This document shows, piece by piece, positions 1 through 9,490 of a stretch of 64,000 nt of DNA; within the stretch, counting starts at the first letter, position 1; the number at the start of each line of letters is the position of its first letter. A model generated the notes under the pieces. It saw nothing but the letters and a program-made list of their open reading frames with translations. It did no database searches and was not told where the DNA came from. Origin of the DNA: a candidate division CSSED10-310 bacterium (lineage in GTDB: Bacteria > CSSED10-310 > JAFGJC01); contig JAFGLW010000030.1 in NCBI GenBank assembly GCA_016927905.1, forward strand, positions 124,001 through 188,000, written 5' to 3'. A program made the translations under genes and the position numbers.

Positions 1-1472
1 CTAAGGATACTGCGCTGGAATCCAATACACGGTATGCTCAGGGCGGTATCGCCGCGGTTCTCAACATCGAAGACAGCTATGAAAAACACATCCAGGATAC
101 GCTGACTGCGGGTGCCGGTCTATGCGACATCGATGCCGTGCACGTACTGGTTCGGGAAGCTCCGGCTCGGATCTTCGACCTGATCAATATGGGCGTCTAT
201 TTTGACAGAACCGGTGAAAGCGATCTCCAGTTCACCCGGGAAGGCGGTCACAGCGACCGCAGGATTCTCCATGTGGGAGATATGACCGGCCAGGCAATCG
301 AAACCAGTCTTCTGAGCGCCATATCAAAGCTGCAAGACCGGATCCGGGTATATGACCATGTCATGGCGTCCGAACTGCTGGTCAAGAACAACACCTGTTT
401 CGGCGTCGAACTCGTCGATCCGGATGGGTCCATCCGGCGCGTGTTGGCCAAAACGGTTTTTCTGGCTACCGGTGGTGCGGGGCAGTTGTTTTCGGAAACA
501 ACGAATCCGGATATCGCCACGGGTGACGGGTACGTGATGAGTTATCTGGCCGGCGCAAAGCTGAAGAATCTCGAATTCATCCAGTTTCACCCGACGGTGT
601 TTCACAAACGGGATGCCCCGCGTTTCTTGATTTCCGAATCGGTCCGAGGTGAAGGTGGAATACTGTTCAATACCCGGGGCGAGCGCTTCATGCCGGAATA
701 CCATAAAATGGCCGAACTGGCCCCGCGCGATATCGTGTCCCGCGCCATCATCGCGGAAATGAAAAAAACCAGATCAAAAACGGTCTTTTTATCGCTCGAG
801 AAACTGGATCAGGATTTCATCGAACAACGGTTCCCCACCATCCTCGCGACCCTGCGCCGACACGGAATCGATCCCGTGCGCGAACCGATTCCGGTCGCAC
901 CGGCGGCTCATTACATGTGCGGAGGTGTTCCAACGGACATCGACGGAAGAACATCCATTCAAGGTCTGTATGCCGGTGGCGAAGTGGCTTGCACCGGTGT
1001 TCACGGTGCCAACCGGCTGGCATCCAATTCACTGCTTGAATCGGTTGTTTTCGCTTACCGGGCCGCAGTCAATTCCGATCGGTTTATCCGCTGCCTAACT
1101 AATACCTGGCGAGATGATCTGCGAAACCTGGATCACGGGGAACCACCGGGAACTCCTGCGGCAACCATCCCGGATGAACACCGGAAATCCATCCGGCAGA
1201 AACTCCGGATGATAATGTGGCAGCATTGCGGTATTATCCGGAGCGATACCGGACTGGATGAAGGAATGAATTTCGTTAAAACCCTGCACTCGGAATTTGT
1301 CAAAACCGGCGGCCTGATGGACAAATCCGTCCCGGTTCTGGAGTTGAGGAACCTGCTGCTTTTGGCCGAACTCGTTTTGAAATCGGCCCGCGACAGGCAG
1401 ATCAATGCCGGGACGCATTATAACATCGACTGCGATACACAAGAACGCGGGAACATGTCCAATCCGGATTAG
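1..1472 (+). CDS. nadB: L-aspartate oxidase, 5' end cut by window edge
   Basis: Oxidises L-aspartate to iminoaspartate, the first step of de novo NAD synthesis; FAD-dependent. The reading frame is open from base 3 and gives 489 residues; the Rossmann glycine motif of the FAD domain lies off the left edge, so roughly 40-50 residues are missing. Visible family signatures are STRYAQGGIAAV-like sequence at the start (TRYAQGGIAAV), FIQFHPTVF, RGEGG, HYMCGGV and the C-terminal FAD contact region GLYAGGEVACTGVHGANRL. A C-terminal helical domain follows. The HYMCGGV and GVHGANRL spacing fits NadB rather than the SdhA/FrdA relatives, and no iron-sulfur partner subunit follows. nadA and nadC are not in the window. 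The stop is 12 bases before the next small gene, which has its own ribosome site. Confidence 0.95.
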   Translation, partial: KDTALESNTRYAQGGIAAVLNIEDSYEKHIQDTLTAGAGLCDIDAVHVLVREAPARIFDLINMGVYFDRTGESDLQFTREGGHSDRRILHVGDMTGQAIETSLLSAISKLQDRIRVYDHVMASELLVKNNTCFGVELVDPDGSIRRVLAKTVFLATGGAGQLFSETTNPDIATGDGYVMSYLAGAKLKNLEFIQFHPTVFHKRDAPRFLISESVRGEGGILFNTRGERFMPEYHKMAELAPRDIVSRAIIAEMKKTRSKTVFLSLEKLDQDFIEQRFPTILATLRRHGIDPVREPIPVAPAAHYMCGGVPTDIDGRTSIQGLYAGGEVACTGVHGANRLASNSLLESVVFAYRAAVNSDRFIRCLTNTWRDDLRNLDHGEPPGTPAATIPDEHRKSIRQKLRMIMWQHCGIIRSDTGLDEGMNFVKTLHSEFVKTGGLMDKSVPVLELRNLLLLAELVLKSARDRQINAGTHYNIDCDTQERGNMSNPD

Positions 1473-1484
1473 AGGGGACACACC

Positions 1485-1679
1485 ATGGACTACGAAATTT
1501 CAACATTCTGGTCGGTTGTGGTCGAAATCGGATTTTTCGGGTGGATAGGCAGCACGATCGCATTCATTTTCAAAGGTTTTGATGATCAGAACAACCTGGT
1601 TAAAAACAAGGCATTCTTCTGGGGCGTCTTGATCGTGATGTTCTACGCCCTGTGGGTGGCAGGTCTTGTCAATGCCTGA
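1485..1679 (+). CDS. small two-helix membrane protein, unknown
   Basis: A 64-residue protein I do not recognise. It has two hydrophobic segments, roughly residues 8-29 and 45-62, joined by a short polar loop (FDDQNNLVKNK), so it is probably a hairpin in the inner membrane. A ribosome site GAGGGGA lies 7-8 bases before the ATG. It sits between nadB and a UPF0104 flippase-like gene in a tight plus-strand run. No catalytic motif is visible. Being a real gene is supported by the ribosome site, the tight fit between its neighbours and a coherent membrane topology; function is open. Confidence 0.7.
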   Translation: MDYEISTFWSVVVEIGFFGWIGSTIAFIFKGFDDQNNLVKNKAFFWGVLIVMFYALWVAGLVNA

Positions 1680-1714
1680 ACAAACGTCATGATATTTCCG
1701 GACAGGGTTCATCC

Positions 1715-3001
1715 ATGAGTCGCACCATCAAAATTCTGGTCGGGATCGTCATCAGCGTATTTCTGTTTTACCTTTTCATCAAGGATGTGAACAAAATCAG
1801 GATTTCAGACGATTCCGGGGCGGGACACGGATCCGGAACCGCCCGGGATCGGGTGCTTTATGTTTCAGACGGCTGCGGACTCCAACCCGGGGATTCAATC
1901 GTGGTGACGGAGGACAGCCTGCCGGAAGGGATCCCGCGAGTAATCGTGGATGTGCTGCCACTGGACCGGGATGCCGGCAAACGCATGCTCGTCACCGATC
2001 GGCCGTTCGAAATGGAGTTCAAGGTCGCCGAACATGCGGCGATAAAATTCCCCAGACTCCAGAGGGCTCTCACCACCGCGAATTACTGGTGGCTGTTGCC
2101 GGCGCTCATATTGACTCTCGTCGCACTGTGGATCCGGGCTTACCGATGGAAAATATTCTTTCCGGAACACCGGGGCATGCGGTTGAATTCTCTGTGGATC
2201 GCCGTGAATATCGGCTATATGGCCAACAATGTCCTGCCTTTCAGAATGGGTGAAATAATCCGCGCCTGGATTTTGGGCCGGAAGGAGAACCGGAAGATAA
2301 GCGAATCTTTCGCCACGATCGTTATGGAACGGGTGTTCGATATCCTGTCCATCCTGATACTTTTCGTTGGATTCACCTTCTATTTCGCAGCCGGCGACAA
2401 AGTCACATTTCCCATCTGGCTCATTCAGGGGGCCTGGATCCTGACTGCCATCAGCCTTCTCGCGCTCCTGTTTCTATTGGCGCTGCGGTTCAAAACCGAT
2501 CCAGCACTTCGACTGGTCGCGTTCTTTCTCAAACCTGTACCGGCAAAATTTTCCCTGCGAATCATGAAACTGTTCGGATCGTTCATCCAGGGATTGAATA
2601 TCTTATCCAGCATTCCCGCCACCCTGGGGGCTTTCACGTTGTCAATGGTCATCTGGCTGGACCTGGCGGGTGCATATTATTTCATGTTCCGGGCGGTGGG
2701 AATTGACGCGACACTGCTGGTGGCCATGTTTCTGATCGTCGGTCTGGCTTTTGCCGTTTCCATTCCGTCGGCACCGGGATTCATCGGCACTTTTCATTAC
2801 GTGGGCAGGGAAATTCTCATCATGACCGGAATAAAAGGTAATCTCGAAGCTTATGTGCTGCTGGCACATGCCATGGCGTTTATCCCGGTGGTGGTGCTCG
2901 GACTGATTTATCTGTCCATGGAAAACTTGACATTCAAGGATCTGCGCAAATCCATGGGTTCCTACGCCCGGGATGAGGGTTACGGCATTGAGCCCCGATG
3001 A
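1715..3001 (+). CDS. UPF0104 / lysylphosphatidylglycerol synthase transmembrane-domain protein
   Basis: Integral membrane protein of 428 residues in the family that includes YbhN, AglD and the flippase domain of MprF. After one N-terminal helix there is an unusual soluble insert of about 100 residues, then seven or so membrane helices. The family core is clear: a conserved YMANNVLPFRMGEIIRAW segment with the N-x-x-P-x-R-x-GE pattern, and later SIPSAPGFIGTFHY. Family members move or modify lipids or sugar-lipids; the substrate here is unknown. The ATG at 1715 is chosen because it begins a normal membrane anchor; an in-frame ATG at 1652 would overlap the previous gene and add a polar tail. There is no catalytic domain of MprF type. 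The soluble insert between the first two helices is the odd feature. Confidence 0.8.
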   Translation: MSRTIKILVGIVISVFLFYLFIKDVNKIRISDDSGAGHGSGTARDRVLYVSDGCGLQPGDSIVVTEDSLPEGIPRVIVDVLPLDRDAGKRMLVTDRPFEMEFKVAEHAAIKFPRLQRALTTANYWWLLPALILTLVALWIRAYRWKIFFPEHRGMRLNSLWIAVNIGYMANNVLPFRMGEIIRAWILGRKENRKISESFATIVMERVFDILSILILFVGFTFYFAAGDKVTFPIWLIQGAWILTAISLLALLFLLALRFKTDPALRLVAFFLKPVPAKFSLRIMKLFGSFIQGLNILSSIPATLGAFTLSMVIWLDLAGAYYFMFRAVGIDATLLVAMFLIVGLAFAVSIPSAPGFIGTFHYVGREILIMTGIKGNLEAYVLLAHAMAFIPVVVLGLIYLSMENLTFKDLRKSMGSYARDEGYGIEPR

Positions 3002-3008
3002 AAACATC

Positions 3009-3980
3009 ATGCGCCTGGCTGCCAGCATGGGGGATCCTTCGGGAATCGGTCCGGAAATCCTGTTGTCCCTTCTGATAGGGGACTGGGATTATTCTCCCGT
3101 ACGGCTGAAAGTTTTCGGATCCCGAAAAGTTCTGTACGAGTGTGCATGCAGGTTGTTTCCCCATCTGAAGGTGGGGAAGACCGAAATTCATGGGGGGTGC
3201 ATTCCCTGTGAAATCGGCGATACCGGCGATCAGTTCCTGTCCTGGACCCCCGGACAACCGACTTCAGACGGAGCTCGATCCGCCTGGGAAGCCCTGGATC
3301 AGGCGATTGACTCGGTCGTCACCCGGGAATCGGCCGCCCTGGTCACCGGACCCATCCACAAAGCAATGATGCTGGGTGTGGGATTCCCGATGCCCGGGCA
3401 TACGGACTATCTGGCAATGAAAACCGGAGTCACCGATCCGGTCATGCTTTACGATTCCCCCCTGCTCCGGGTCGTCCTGACAACCACACATATACCGTTC
3501 CGCTCCGTCAGCGAGCATCTGTCGATCGACCGGATCGCTCAAGTCACCCGCCTGCTGGGCGAGTATCTGATCCGGCTTCATATCCCGTCGCCCCGCATCG
3601 CCGTTGCGGCATTGAATCCCCACGGCGGCAGCGGGGATGTTTTCGGCGATGAAGAGGATCGGGTGATCATTCCGGCGATTGAACTGTTCGCTTCATCTCC
3701 CTTTTCCGTGACCGGTCCGGTTCCTGCCGATACGGTTTTCCACCGCGCTCTGAAGGGTGATTTCGACGGCGTGGTATCCCTGTACCACGATCAGGGATCA
3801 ATCCCGGTGAAAACCCTGGATTTCAAAAATACGGTTAATGTGACCCTTGGGCTTCCGATCATCAGAACATCGGTGGATCACGGTACGGCATTCGATCTCG
3901 CGGGAACAGGAACCGCCTCCCCTCAAAATTTGAAATCCGCCGTGAAACTTGCCCATCGACTGGCTGCCAGAAAAATCTAG
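3009..3980 (+). CDS. pdxA: 4-hydroxythreonine-4-phosphate dehydrogenase
   Basis: NAD-dependent oxidation and decarboxylation of 4-phosphohydroxy-L-threonine in the DXP-dependent pyridoxal phosphate pathway. The protein opens with MRLAASMGDPSGIGPEI, the canonical PdxA N-terminus. Metal-binding histidines are seen in GHTDYLA and in the LYHDQG motif, and the C-terminal HGTAFDLAGTG signature is intact. The start at 3009 places the GDPSGIGPE motif at the usual distance; an in-frame ATG at 2973 would add 12 residues and overlap the previous gene by 29 bases. Length is 323 residues, normal for the family (about 330). The next gene, rsmA, starts 9 bases downstream; pdxA-rsmA adjacency is also found in enterobacteria. 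Confidence 0.95.
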   Translation: MRLAASMGDPSGIGPEILLSLLIGDWDYSPVRLKVFGSRKVLYECACRLFPHLKVGKTEIHGGCIPCEIGDTGDQFLSWTPGQPTSDGARSAWEALDQAIDSVVTRESAALVTGPIHKAMMLGVGFPMPGHTDYLAMKTGVTDPVMLYDSPLLRVVLTTTHIPFRSVSEHLSIDRIAQVTRLLGEYLIRLHIPSPRIAVAALNPHGGSGDVFGDEEDRVIIPAIELFASSPFSVTGPVPADTVFHRALKGDFDGVVSLYHDQGSIPVKTLDFKNTVNVTLGLPIIRTSVDHGTAFDLAGTGTASPQNLKSAVKLAHRLAARKI

Positions 3981-3989
3981 TCACCCGGC

Positions 3990-4826
3990 ATGATCGATCC
4001 GCTGCTCACCCTGTCCGAAGACCTCCACAAGCTGAACTGGCATCCCAACAAGCTCAGAGGACAGAACTTTCTCCTTTCGGCCGGGATCCGGAAGGCGATC
4101 ATCGATCTGGCTGAACTGGATGGCTCGGAACATGTATTCGAGGTCGGACCCGGCACCGGTATCATGACCTTTTCATTGGCCATGCAGGCAAAAGCTGTCA
4201 CCGCCGTGGAGGCGGATCCTGTTTTGTCGGAGCTTCTGAAGAAAAGATTCGGAACAGACCCCTCCGTAACCATCATTCAAGGGGACGGATTGATCCACCT
4301 ACGGAATTTTCCCGGAACCCGGAAGATCCGACGGTGTAAATTCGTGGCCAACATTCCATTCAGCCTGTCTTCGCCACTGCTGACAGGGCTTGCCGATCTC
4401 CATCCCCTGTTCTGCAGATGCGTTGTGATGCTGCAAAAAGAAGTGGCGTCCCGGGTGACCGCTCGACCCGGTGACCGGGACCGGGGATACCTTTCTGTTC
4501 TCGTGCAATCCCGCTATACTGCCCGCATGGAACTGCAGGTGCCCGGAAAACATTTCATTCCCCGGCCGGCCGTCGATTCATCGGTGGTTGTGCTTGAACC
4601 CAGACATCCGGATGACAACCTGCCGGATGACCGGGTGATCCGACTGGCAGGAATCCTGTTCACACACCGCAGAAAGACCGTACTGAACAATCTCAGGATG
4701 CAGTTCAGGGATATCAACAGCGGGTTGCTGAGCAGCGCTGGTATCGATTCTCGAAGCCGGGCCCAGGACCTGGACGAAACGCAGCTGATATCGCTGGCAC
4801 GCATTCTCAAGGGAACCGACACCTGA
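3990..4826 (+). CDS. rsmA: 16S rRNA dimethyladenosine transferase
   Basis: S-adenosylmethionine-dependent dimethylation of two adjacent adenines in helix 45 of 16S rRNA (RsmA/KsgA). The 278-residue protein shows the family start GQNFLL, motif I EVGPGTGIMT, the acidic post-I residue in AVEAD, and motif IV as NIPF in VANIPFSLSSPLL. KsgA proteins usually carry N-L-P-Y there; phenylalanine is an allowed aromatic and is also seen in Erm-type relatives. The C-terminal small domain includes the FTHRRKTVLNNLR stretch typical of RsmA. It lies in the same run as pdxA and uppP and is 9 bases from pdxA, so it is probably co-transcribed. Confidence 0.95.
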   Translation: MIDPLLTLSEDLHKLNWHPNKLRGQNFLLSAGIRKAIIDLAELDGSEHVFEVGPGTGIMTFSLAMQAKAVTAVEADPVLSELLKKRFGTDPSVTIIQGDGLIHLRNFPGTRKIRRCKFVANIPFSLSSPLLTGLADLHPLFCRCVVMLQKEVASRVTARPGDRDRGYLSVLVQSRYTARMELQVPGKHFIPRPAVDSSVVVLEPRHPDDNLPDDRVIRLAGILFTHRRKTVLNNLRMQFRDINSGLLSSAGIDSRSRAQDLDETQLISLARILKGTDT

Positions 4827-4845
4827 CCCCGGAAAGGACGATGCG

Positions 4846-5670
4846 GTGCTCGAATCGATTCTTCTCGGCTTGATACAGGGCTTGACCGAATTTCTCCCCG
4901 TATCCAGTTCAGGGCATCTGGTTCTGGCACAATCCCTCCTTCCCGGATTTACAGAACCGGGACTGCTGTTCGATCTGTTTCTTCACGGCGGAACCCTGAT
5001 CGCGGTCATTCTGTATTTCCGGAAAGACCTGATCGACATGATCAGGGGGATGTTTCCCCGGTCGATTCAGGAAACGTCAGATCCGGTCCGGGAGAGTCGT
5101 ATCACAGTGGCGGCACTCGTCATCGCCACCCTGCCTGCCGCTGCCGCCGGAATGTTTTGTGAAAATTTCATTGAAAAACTGTTCGAATCCCCCCGCCTGA
5201 CAGCTCTCATGCTCTGTATGACCGGAATCATATTGTTCGCCGGAGAAAGAAAGTGGGGCGGGGAATCGGCTTTGAAACACCCCTTGAACGAATGGCACCC
5301 GATGGATTGGTTTACCATCGGTTGCGCCCAGGCAGTGGCGTTGATCCCGGGAATCTCCCGTTCGGGATGCACCATCGCCGCGGCGCTGATTCTGGGATGG
5401 TCCCGGATCCAGGCTGCGAGATTCGCGTTCCTGATGATGCTTCCGGCCGTGTCGGGAGCTATTGTCTATCAATCCTGGAAAATTCTGCACAGCACTCAGC
5501 ATCCGCCACTGCAATGGTCGTTCGTAACGGCGGGCACACTCGCTGCCGCTGTTTCCGGCTATGCCGCCATCGGCATTTTGATCCGCTTCATACAGAAAAG
5601 GAAACTGAATGGATTCGGGTATTACTGCCTGGCCGCCGGTTTGGTGGTATTTGCATTAAATTTTTTCTAG
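4846..5670 (+). CDS. uppP: undecaprenyl-diphosphatase
   Basis: Recycles undecaprenyl diphosphate to the monophosphate used as carrier for peptidoglycan and O-antigen building blocks (UppP/BacA). The 274-residue membrane protein has both signature regions: GLTEFLPVSSSGH near the N-terminus and ALIPGISRSGCTIAAAL in the middle, with about eight hydrophobic segments. It starts with GTG at 4846, supported by GGAAAGG about eight bases upstream; a nearby ATG at 4841 is out of frame. The serine and arginine of PGISRSG are the expected catalytic-site residues. Confidence 0.95.
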   Translation: MLESILLGLIQGLTEFLPVSSSGHLVLAQSLLPGFTEPGLLFDLFLHGGTLIAVILYFRKDLIDMIRGMFPRSIQETSDPVRESRITVAALVIATLPAAAAGMFCENFIEKLFESPRLTALMLCMTGIILFAGERKWGGESALKHPLNEWHPMDWFTIGCAQAVALIPGISRSGCTIAAALILGWSRIQAARFAFLMMLPAVSGAIVYQSWKILHSTQHPPLQWSFVTAGTLAAAVSGYAAIGILIRFIQKRKLNGFGYYCLAAGLVVFALNFF

Positions 5671-5725
5671 CCATTTGAAATTCAATATCGGTTTTTGATA
5701 TGGGAATCTATGGAAGGGGGTGGCA

Positions 5726-7171
5726 ATGAAAGATCTGCTCAATCTAGCCGTTGACATATTGAAAACCGGAAAAGTCGGTTACGGCGATGCCCGGATCGGA
5801 TTTTACCGCTGGCAGAATCTGTATGCACGCAACTTCATCATGACGAACATCGCCAACGACCGGTCTGACGGGATCGGTATCAGGGCTCATGTTCCGGGCG
5901 GCTGGGGTTTTGCCTCATCCTCCGAATTGACAAGGGAATCGGTGGAACGGACGGCGCTGCGCGCGATCGAAATCGCCCAGGCCAGCGCACTGACCGCAAC
6001 CAACGGATTCTCTTTTGCTTCCGAGAAACCACGCACCCTTGTATGGGAAACAGCCTACCGGATCGATCCGTTCAAGGTTCCAATACCGGAAAAAGTGGAA
6101 TTCCTGCTGGCCATCAACAGGAAAATCCTGGAACACTCCGGAATCAAACAGGCCGTGTCTTCCATGGATTTCGGTCGCGAACACAAGCTGTTCATGAACA
6201 CCGAGGGAACCTATTCCGATCAGTTGATTCTCCGGGTCAGCGCGCAGTATACGGCCACGGCGGTCGGCCCGGAAGGATTTGAATCCCGGACATTTCCGCT
6301 GATACCGCTGAATACGGGCTACGAACATATCGTCAATACACCTTTTCTGGAAACCATACCGGACATCGCCGGACAGGCAGTCCGAAAACTCAAGGCGCCA
6401 TTCTGTCGTCAGGAAGAAACGGATCTGATATTGTTACCGTCCCATACCGCTCTAACCATCCACGAAACCATCGGGCATGCCACCGAACTGGATCGTGTGA
6501 TGGGCTGGGAAGCCGATATGGCAGGAACAAGTTTCGCCACGCTGGATAAACTGGGACGCTTGAAATACGGATCGGAAATCTTCAATGTCGTGGCCGACAG
6601 GACAATGGAAAACGGCAGAGCTTCGGTACCTCTGGATGATGAAGGGGTGCAAACCGGACGGTGGCACATTATCAAGAACGGCATATTGAAAGGCTATGCG
6701 ACAACCCGGTCGACGGCGCATTTCATCGGGGAGACACGGAGCAGGGGATGTTCGTTCGCCGACAGCTGGAACAGCAATCCCATCCTGAGAATGCCCAATG
6801 TGTCAATCGAATCCGGCCCGCCGGGCTCTCCATCCCTGGACGAGCTGATAGCGGACACATCAAACGGTGTCCTGGTGGACGGGATGGGCAGCTTCTCGAT
6901 TGACCACCAGCGAATCAATTTTCAGTTCGGCGGAGATTGTGCCTGGCGGATCAACAAAGGCAGACTGGAAAATATCATCCGCCGATTCACCTATCAATCT
7001 CATAATCCCGTATTCTGGAATTCGGTGGATTGCATTTGCAATCAGAACGAGTGGAAACCGTATGGCGTCATCAACTGCGGAAAAGGCCAACCGATGCAGA
7101 GAGCTCAGCTTACTCACGGCAGCGCACCTCTGCGTCTTCGAAACATAACGGTCGGAAAGGCGCGGATATAA
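5726..7171 (+). CDS. tldD: TldD-type metalloprotease
   Basis: Zinc metalloprotease of the TldD/TldE (PmbA) family, which in enterobacteria works as a heterodimer on unfolded peptides such as microcin B17 precursor and CcdA. The metal site HETIGHATELD (HExxxH) is near residue 250, so this is the catalytic partner. The ATG at 5726 is preferred over a GTG at 5720 because GGAAGGGGG sits at the right distance before it. Length is 481 residues, normal. The stop codon shares one base with the start of the next gene, a second family member (ATAATG), which implies coupled translation of the two subunits. Confidence 0.9.
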   Translation: MKDLLNLAVDILKTGKVGYGDARIGFYRWQNLYARNFIMTNIANDRSDGIGIRAHVPGGWGFASSSELTRESVERTALRAIEIAQASALTATNGFSFASEKPRTLVWETAYRIDPFKVPIPEKVEFLLAINRKILEHSGIKQAVSSMDFGREHKLFMNTEGTYSDQLILRVSAQYTATAVGPEGFESRTFPLIPLNTGYEHIVNTPFLETIPDIAGQAVRKLKAPFCRQEETDLILLPSHTALTIHETIGHATELDRVMGWEADMAGTSFATLDKLGRLKYGSEIFNVVADRTMENGRASVPLDDEGVQTGRWHIIKNGILKGYATTRSTAHFIGETRSRGCSFADSWNSNPILRMPNVSIESGPPGSPSLDELIADTSNGVLVDGMGSFSIDHQRINFQFGGDCAWRINKGRLENIIRRFTYQSHNPVFWNSVDCICNQNEWKPYGVINCGKGQPMQRAQLTHGSAPLRLRNITVGKARI

Positions 7172-8565
7172 TGAACTATCGAGATTCGGATGAAATCCGC
7201 GACTGGGCGGATAAGATACTCAGGCAAGCTCGGGAAAAGGGAGCGGATGAGGCGGCTGTGCAGGTCCGCGGATCTTCTGAAGGGCTGGCCCGGTTTTCCC
7301 GAAATCAGATTATTCAAAACATGGAACGGGATAACCTATCGGCGACACTTGCGGTGGCCATCGGAAAACGGGAGGCAACCGTCACATCCAACGTGATGTC
7401 GGAAGACGGGATTTCAGCACTGGCCGGACAGGCGGCGGAACTGGCCAGGCTGTACCCGGAAAATCCGGAACACACACCCTGTGTTCATCCGTCCGAGATC
7501 GAATCCAGGGATTGCTGGGACGAGGAAACAAGCCGGTTGACGCAACATGAAAAAGCCCGGATAATCCAGGAAATATGCCGGAAAGTCGCCTCGGAAAATC
7601 TCCTGGCTTTCGGGACGTTCTCCACCGGAAGGTTTTTCTCGGCAACGGCAAATACAAACGGCGTTTTCGAGCATCACCCGTTCACCCGGAGTCAGTTCAC
7701 GATTACGGTCAGAACACCCAGCCACAACGGCAGCAGCAGGGAAGACAGAAGCCATCATAAACTGAGTGCCATCGACTGCATGGATCTGACCGGAAAGACA
7801 ATGGAGAACGCTAGGCGATCCGCGAATCCCATCGACATTGAGCCGGGCGATTATACGGTGATTTTAAGCCCGACCGCTGCCTTCAACTACCTGATGATGT
7901 TCTTCTGGACGCTGGATGCGCGGATGGTGGAGGAGAACCGGAGTTCTCTGACTCATCATTTCGCCGGAAGGGACCTGTTCGGCGAACGCCTGTTCAGCCC
8001 CGAAATATCCGTTCGCAGCCGGGCAAATCATCCGGAGCATCCCATGCAGCCGTTCGGACAGACCTTCAGCATGGAGGGCATGGCCGGACAGGGATCGGCG
8101 GCGTCTTTGTTTTCCGCCGGATTGCCGGTCACCGATTTTGACATCGTCGGGAACGGATATCTTCGCAATCTTTTCTACACCAGGTTCTGGGCGGAAAGAA
8201 AAGGGGTTGAACCGGTCGCATTTCCGGTGCTGTATGAGTTCAGCGGCAGCGGCAAAACCGTGGAAGAGCTGATCCGGTCCACTCGCAGAGGCCTGTATAT
8301 CAACAGTTTCTGGTACATCCGGTTTGTGGATGCCAATCACCTTCTCCTGACCGGATTGACACGGGACGGAGTGTTCCTGGTCGAGGACGGCGCGATCACC
8401 CACCCGGTTAAAAACCTCAGATTCAACGAGAGTCCTCTGGTGTCGCTGGGAAACGTGCGCGATACAGGCATTCCGGAACGCCGTCAGGGATGGTTGTCCA
8501 CAGTTCTGATTCCGCCGATGGTAATCGATGCGTTTACTTTTTCGGCACAGACTGAAGCCATCTGA
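7171..8565 (+). CDS. TldE/PmbA-type partner of TldD protease
   Basis: Second TldD/PmbA-family protein, 464 residues, overlapping the tldD stop by one base. It lacks the HExxxH metal motif of its neighbour, as TldE (PmbA) does, and keeps the family's C-terminal beta-rich region, so it should be the non-catalytic half that closes the peptide-binding chamber. The start at 7171 follows directly from the overlap and matches the family's N-terminal pattern ([19 protein letters not shown]). No distinct promoter is seen, which fits a two-gene unit with tldD. It ends 42 bases before a convergent gene. It could equally be labelled pmbA; sequence alone does not tell which peptides are cleaved. Confidence 0.85.
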   Translation: MNYRDSDEIRDWADKILRQAREKGADEAAVQVRGSSEGLARFSRNQIIQNMERDNLSATLAVAIGKREATVTSNVMSEDGISALAGQAAELARLYPENPEHTPCVHPSEIESRDCWDEETSRLTQHEKARIIQEICRKVASENLLAFGTFSTGRFFSATANTNGVFEHHPFTRSQFTITVRTPSHNGSSREDRSHHKLSAIDCMDLTGKTMENARRSANPIDIEPGDYTVILSPTAAFNYLMMFFWTLDARMVEENRSSLTHHFAGRDLFGERLFSPEISVRSRANHPEHPMQPFGQTFSMEGMAGQGSAASLFSAGLPVTDFDIVGNGYLRNLFYTRFWAERKGVEPVAFPVLYEFSGSGKTVEELIRSTRRGLYINSFWYIRFVDANHLLLTGLTRDGVFLVEDGAITHPVKNLRFNESPLVSLGNVRDTGIPERRQGWLSTVLIPPMVIDAFTFSAQTEAI

Positions 8566-8607
8566 CCGGGACCGGATCCGATATCCTTCATCCGTGCCGC
8601 TTGACCG

Positions 8608-9420
8608 TTACTGATTGAAATCAATCCGACTGAACTTCTCGATCGGATACTGCTCCTTGGAAATAATCTTGTCCCCTTCTTTTTTGTCGAACCAAAGAAG
8701 GTTGTTCTGGAAACGTTTGGCCTTGAACGGAACGCTCAGGTTATTGGTCCCAGTCGCCGTTCCCCATCGGTGGGAAAAAAGTATGGTATCGACAAGTTCC
8801 GGTTCCACTTCCCTGCGGACATTGTTTCCGCCGCCGCGGTCCACGATGATGACGAGTTGTCTGCCGTTCCAGGACATCACCCTGCATGGCCGTTCGTCGG
8901 GACCCTTCTTGAATTTTATCTTGTCCGGAGTTGTGATTGATTGTAGGTCGTCGCTCAATGACCGGCCCTGATGCCCGCTCGGACGTGAGGCGTTTTTCCC
9001 GTAGAATACGCGGATCCAGTTGATCCTGGCCTTCTTGTCTCGGGGTCCTGTGAATTTGAATTCGAATTGATTGACTTCACTGCCGATCGTCCAGGTCTGT
9101 CTCTTATCGTCGCTGACGTCTTTGATGCCCATCCTGTGATTGCCGGGCGATACGAACAGCTCGGCTTTCATCTTGCCCCGGTTGTCCGTCCAGTCGACCT
9201 GAAGCGCTTCCACAAACCGTATATCGCAGGGCGCGGATAACACCACCGATGTGCCCTCCCGGATGATTTTGCCCAGACGGCATTCATGATATGAATTGCC
9301 GTCATCCATCCGGTGAAACGTCCAGAAATAGCCCCCGACTTCCCGGTCGTTCTCGCACCCACCCGCTCCCGGTACGGATATCAAGCATCCCACGATCAAT
9401 ATCAAACCTGCGTATTTCAT
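8608..9420 (-). CDS. exported protein of unknown function, possible lipoprotein
   Basis: I do not recognise this 270-residue protein. It begins with a clear signal peptide, and the sequence GAGGC at residues 18-22 could serve as a lipoprotein site, although it is not a strong lipobox. The first half (about residues 25-135) looks like a beta-sandwich of the kind found in carbohydrate-binding or discoidin-like modules; the second half is basic and ends with a beta-rich stretch. GGGAGGTGATT lies about eight bases before the ATG, one of the strongest ribosome sites in the window. It is separated by 70 bases from the next gene upstream on the same strand. Confidence 0.7.
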   Translation of the reverse strand: MKYAGLILIVGCLISVPGAGGCENDREVGGYFWTFHRMDDGNSYHECRLGKIIREGTSVVLSAPCDIRFVEALQVDWTDNRGKMKAELFVSPGNHRMGIKDVSDDKRQTWTIGSEVNQFEFKFTGPRDKKARINWIRVFYGKNASRPSGHQGRSLSDDLQSITTPDKIKFKKGPDERPCRVMSWNGRQLVIIVDRGGGNNVRREVEPELVDTILFSHRWGTATGTNNLSVPFKAKRFQNNLLWFDKKEGDKIISKEQYPIEKFSRIDFNQ

Positions 9421-9490
9421 CGATAATCACCTCCCTGTGTCGTTCTGAATCTTCGCCATGATCTTATTCTGGCCGATGTGGTCTTTCGTT

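Noticed and set aside
8566-8607. Bidirectional terminator between the two convergent genes.
   Set aside because: Only a short CGGATCCG palindrome is present, without T runs.
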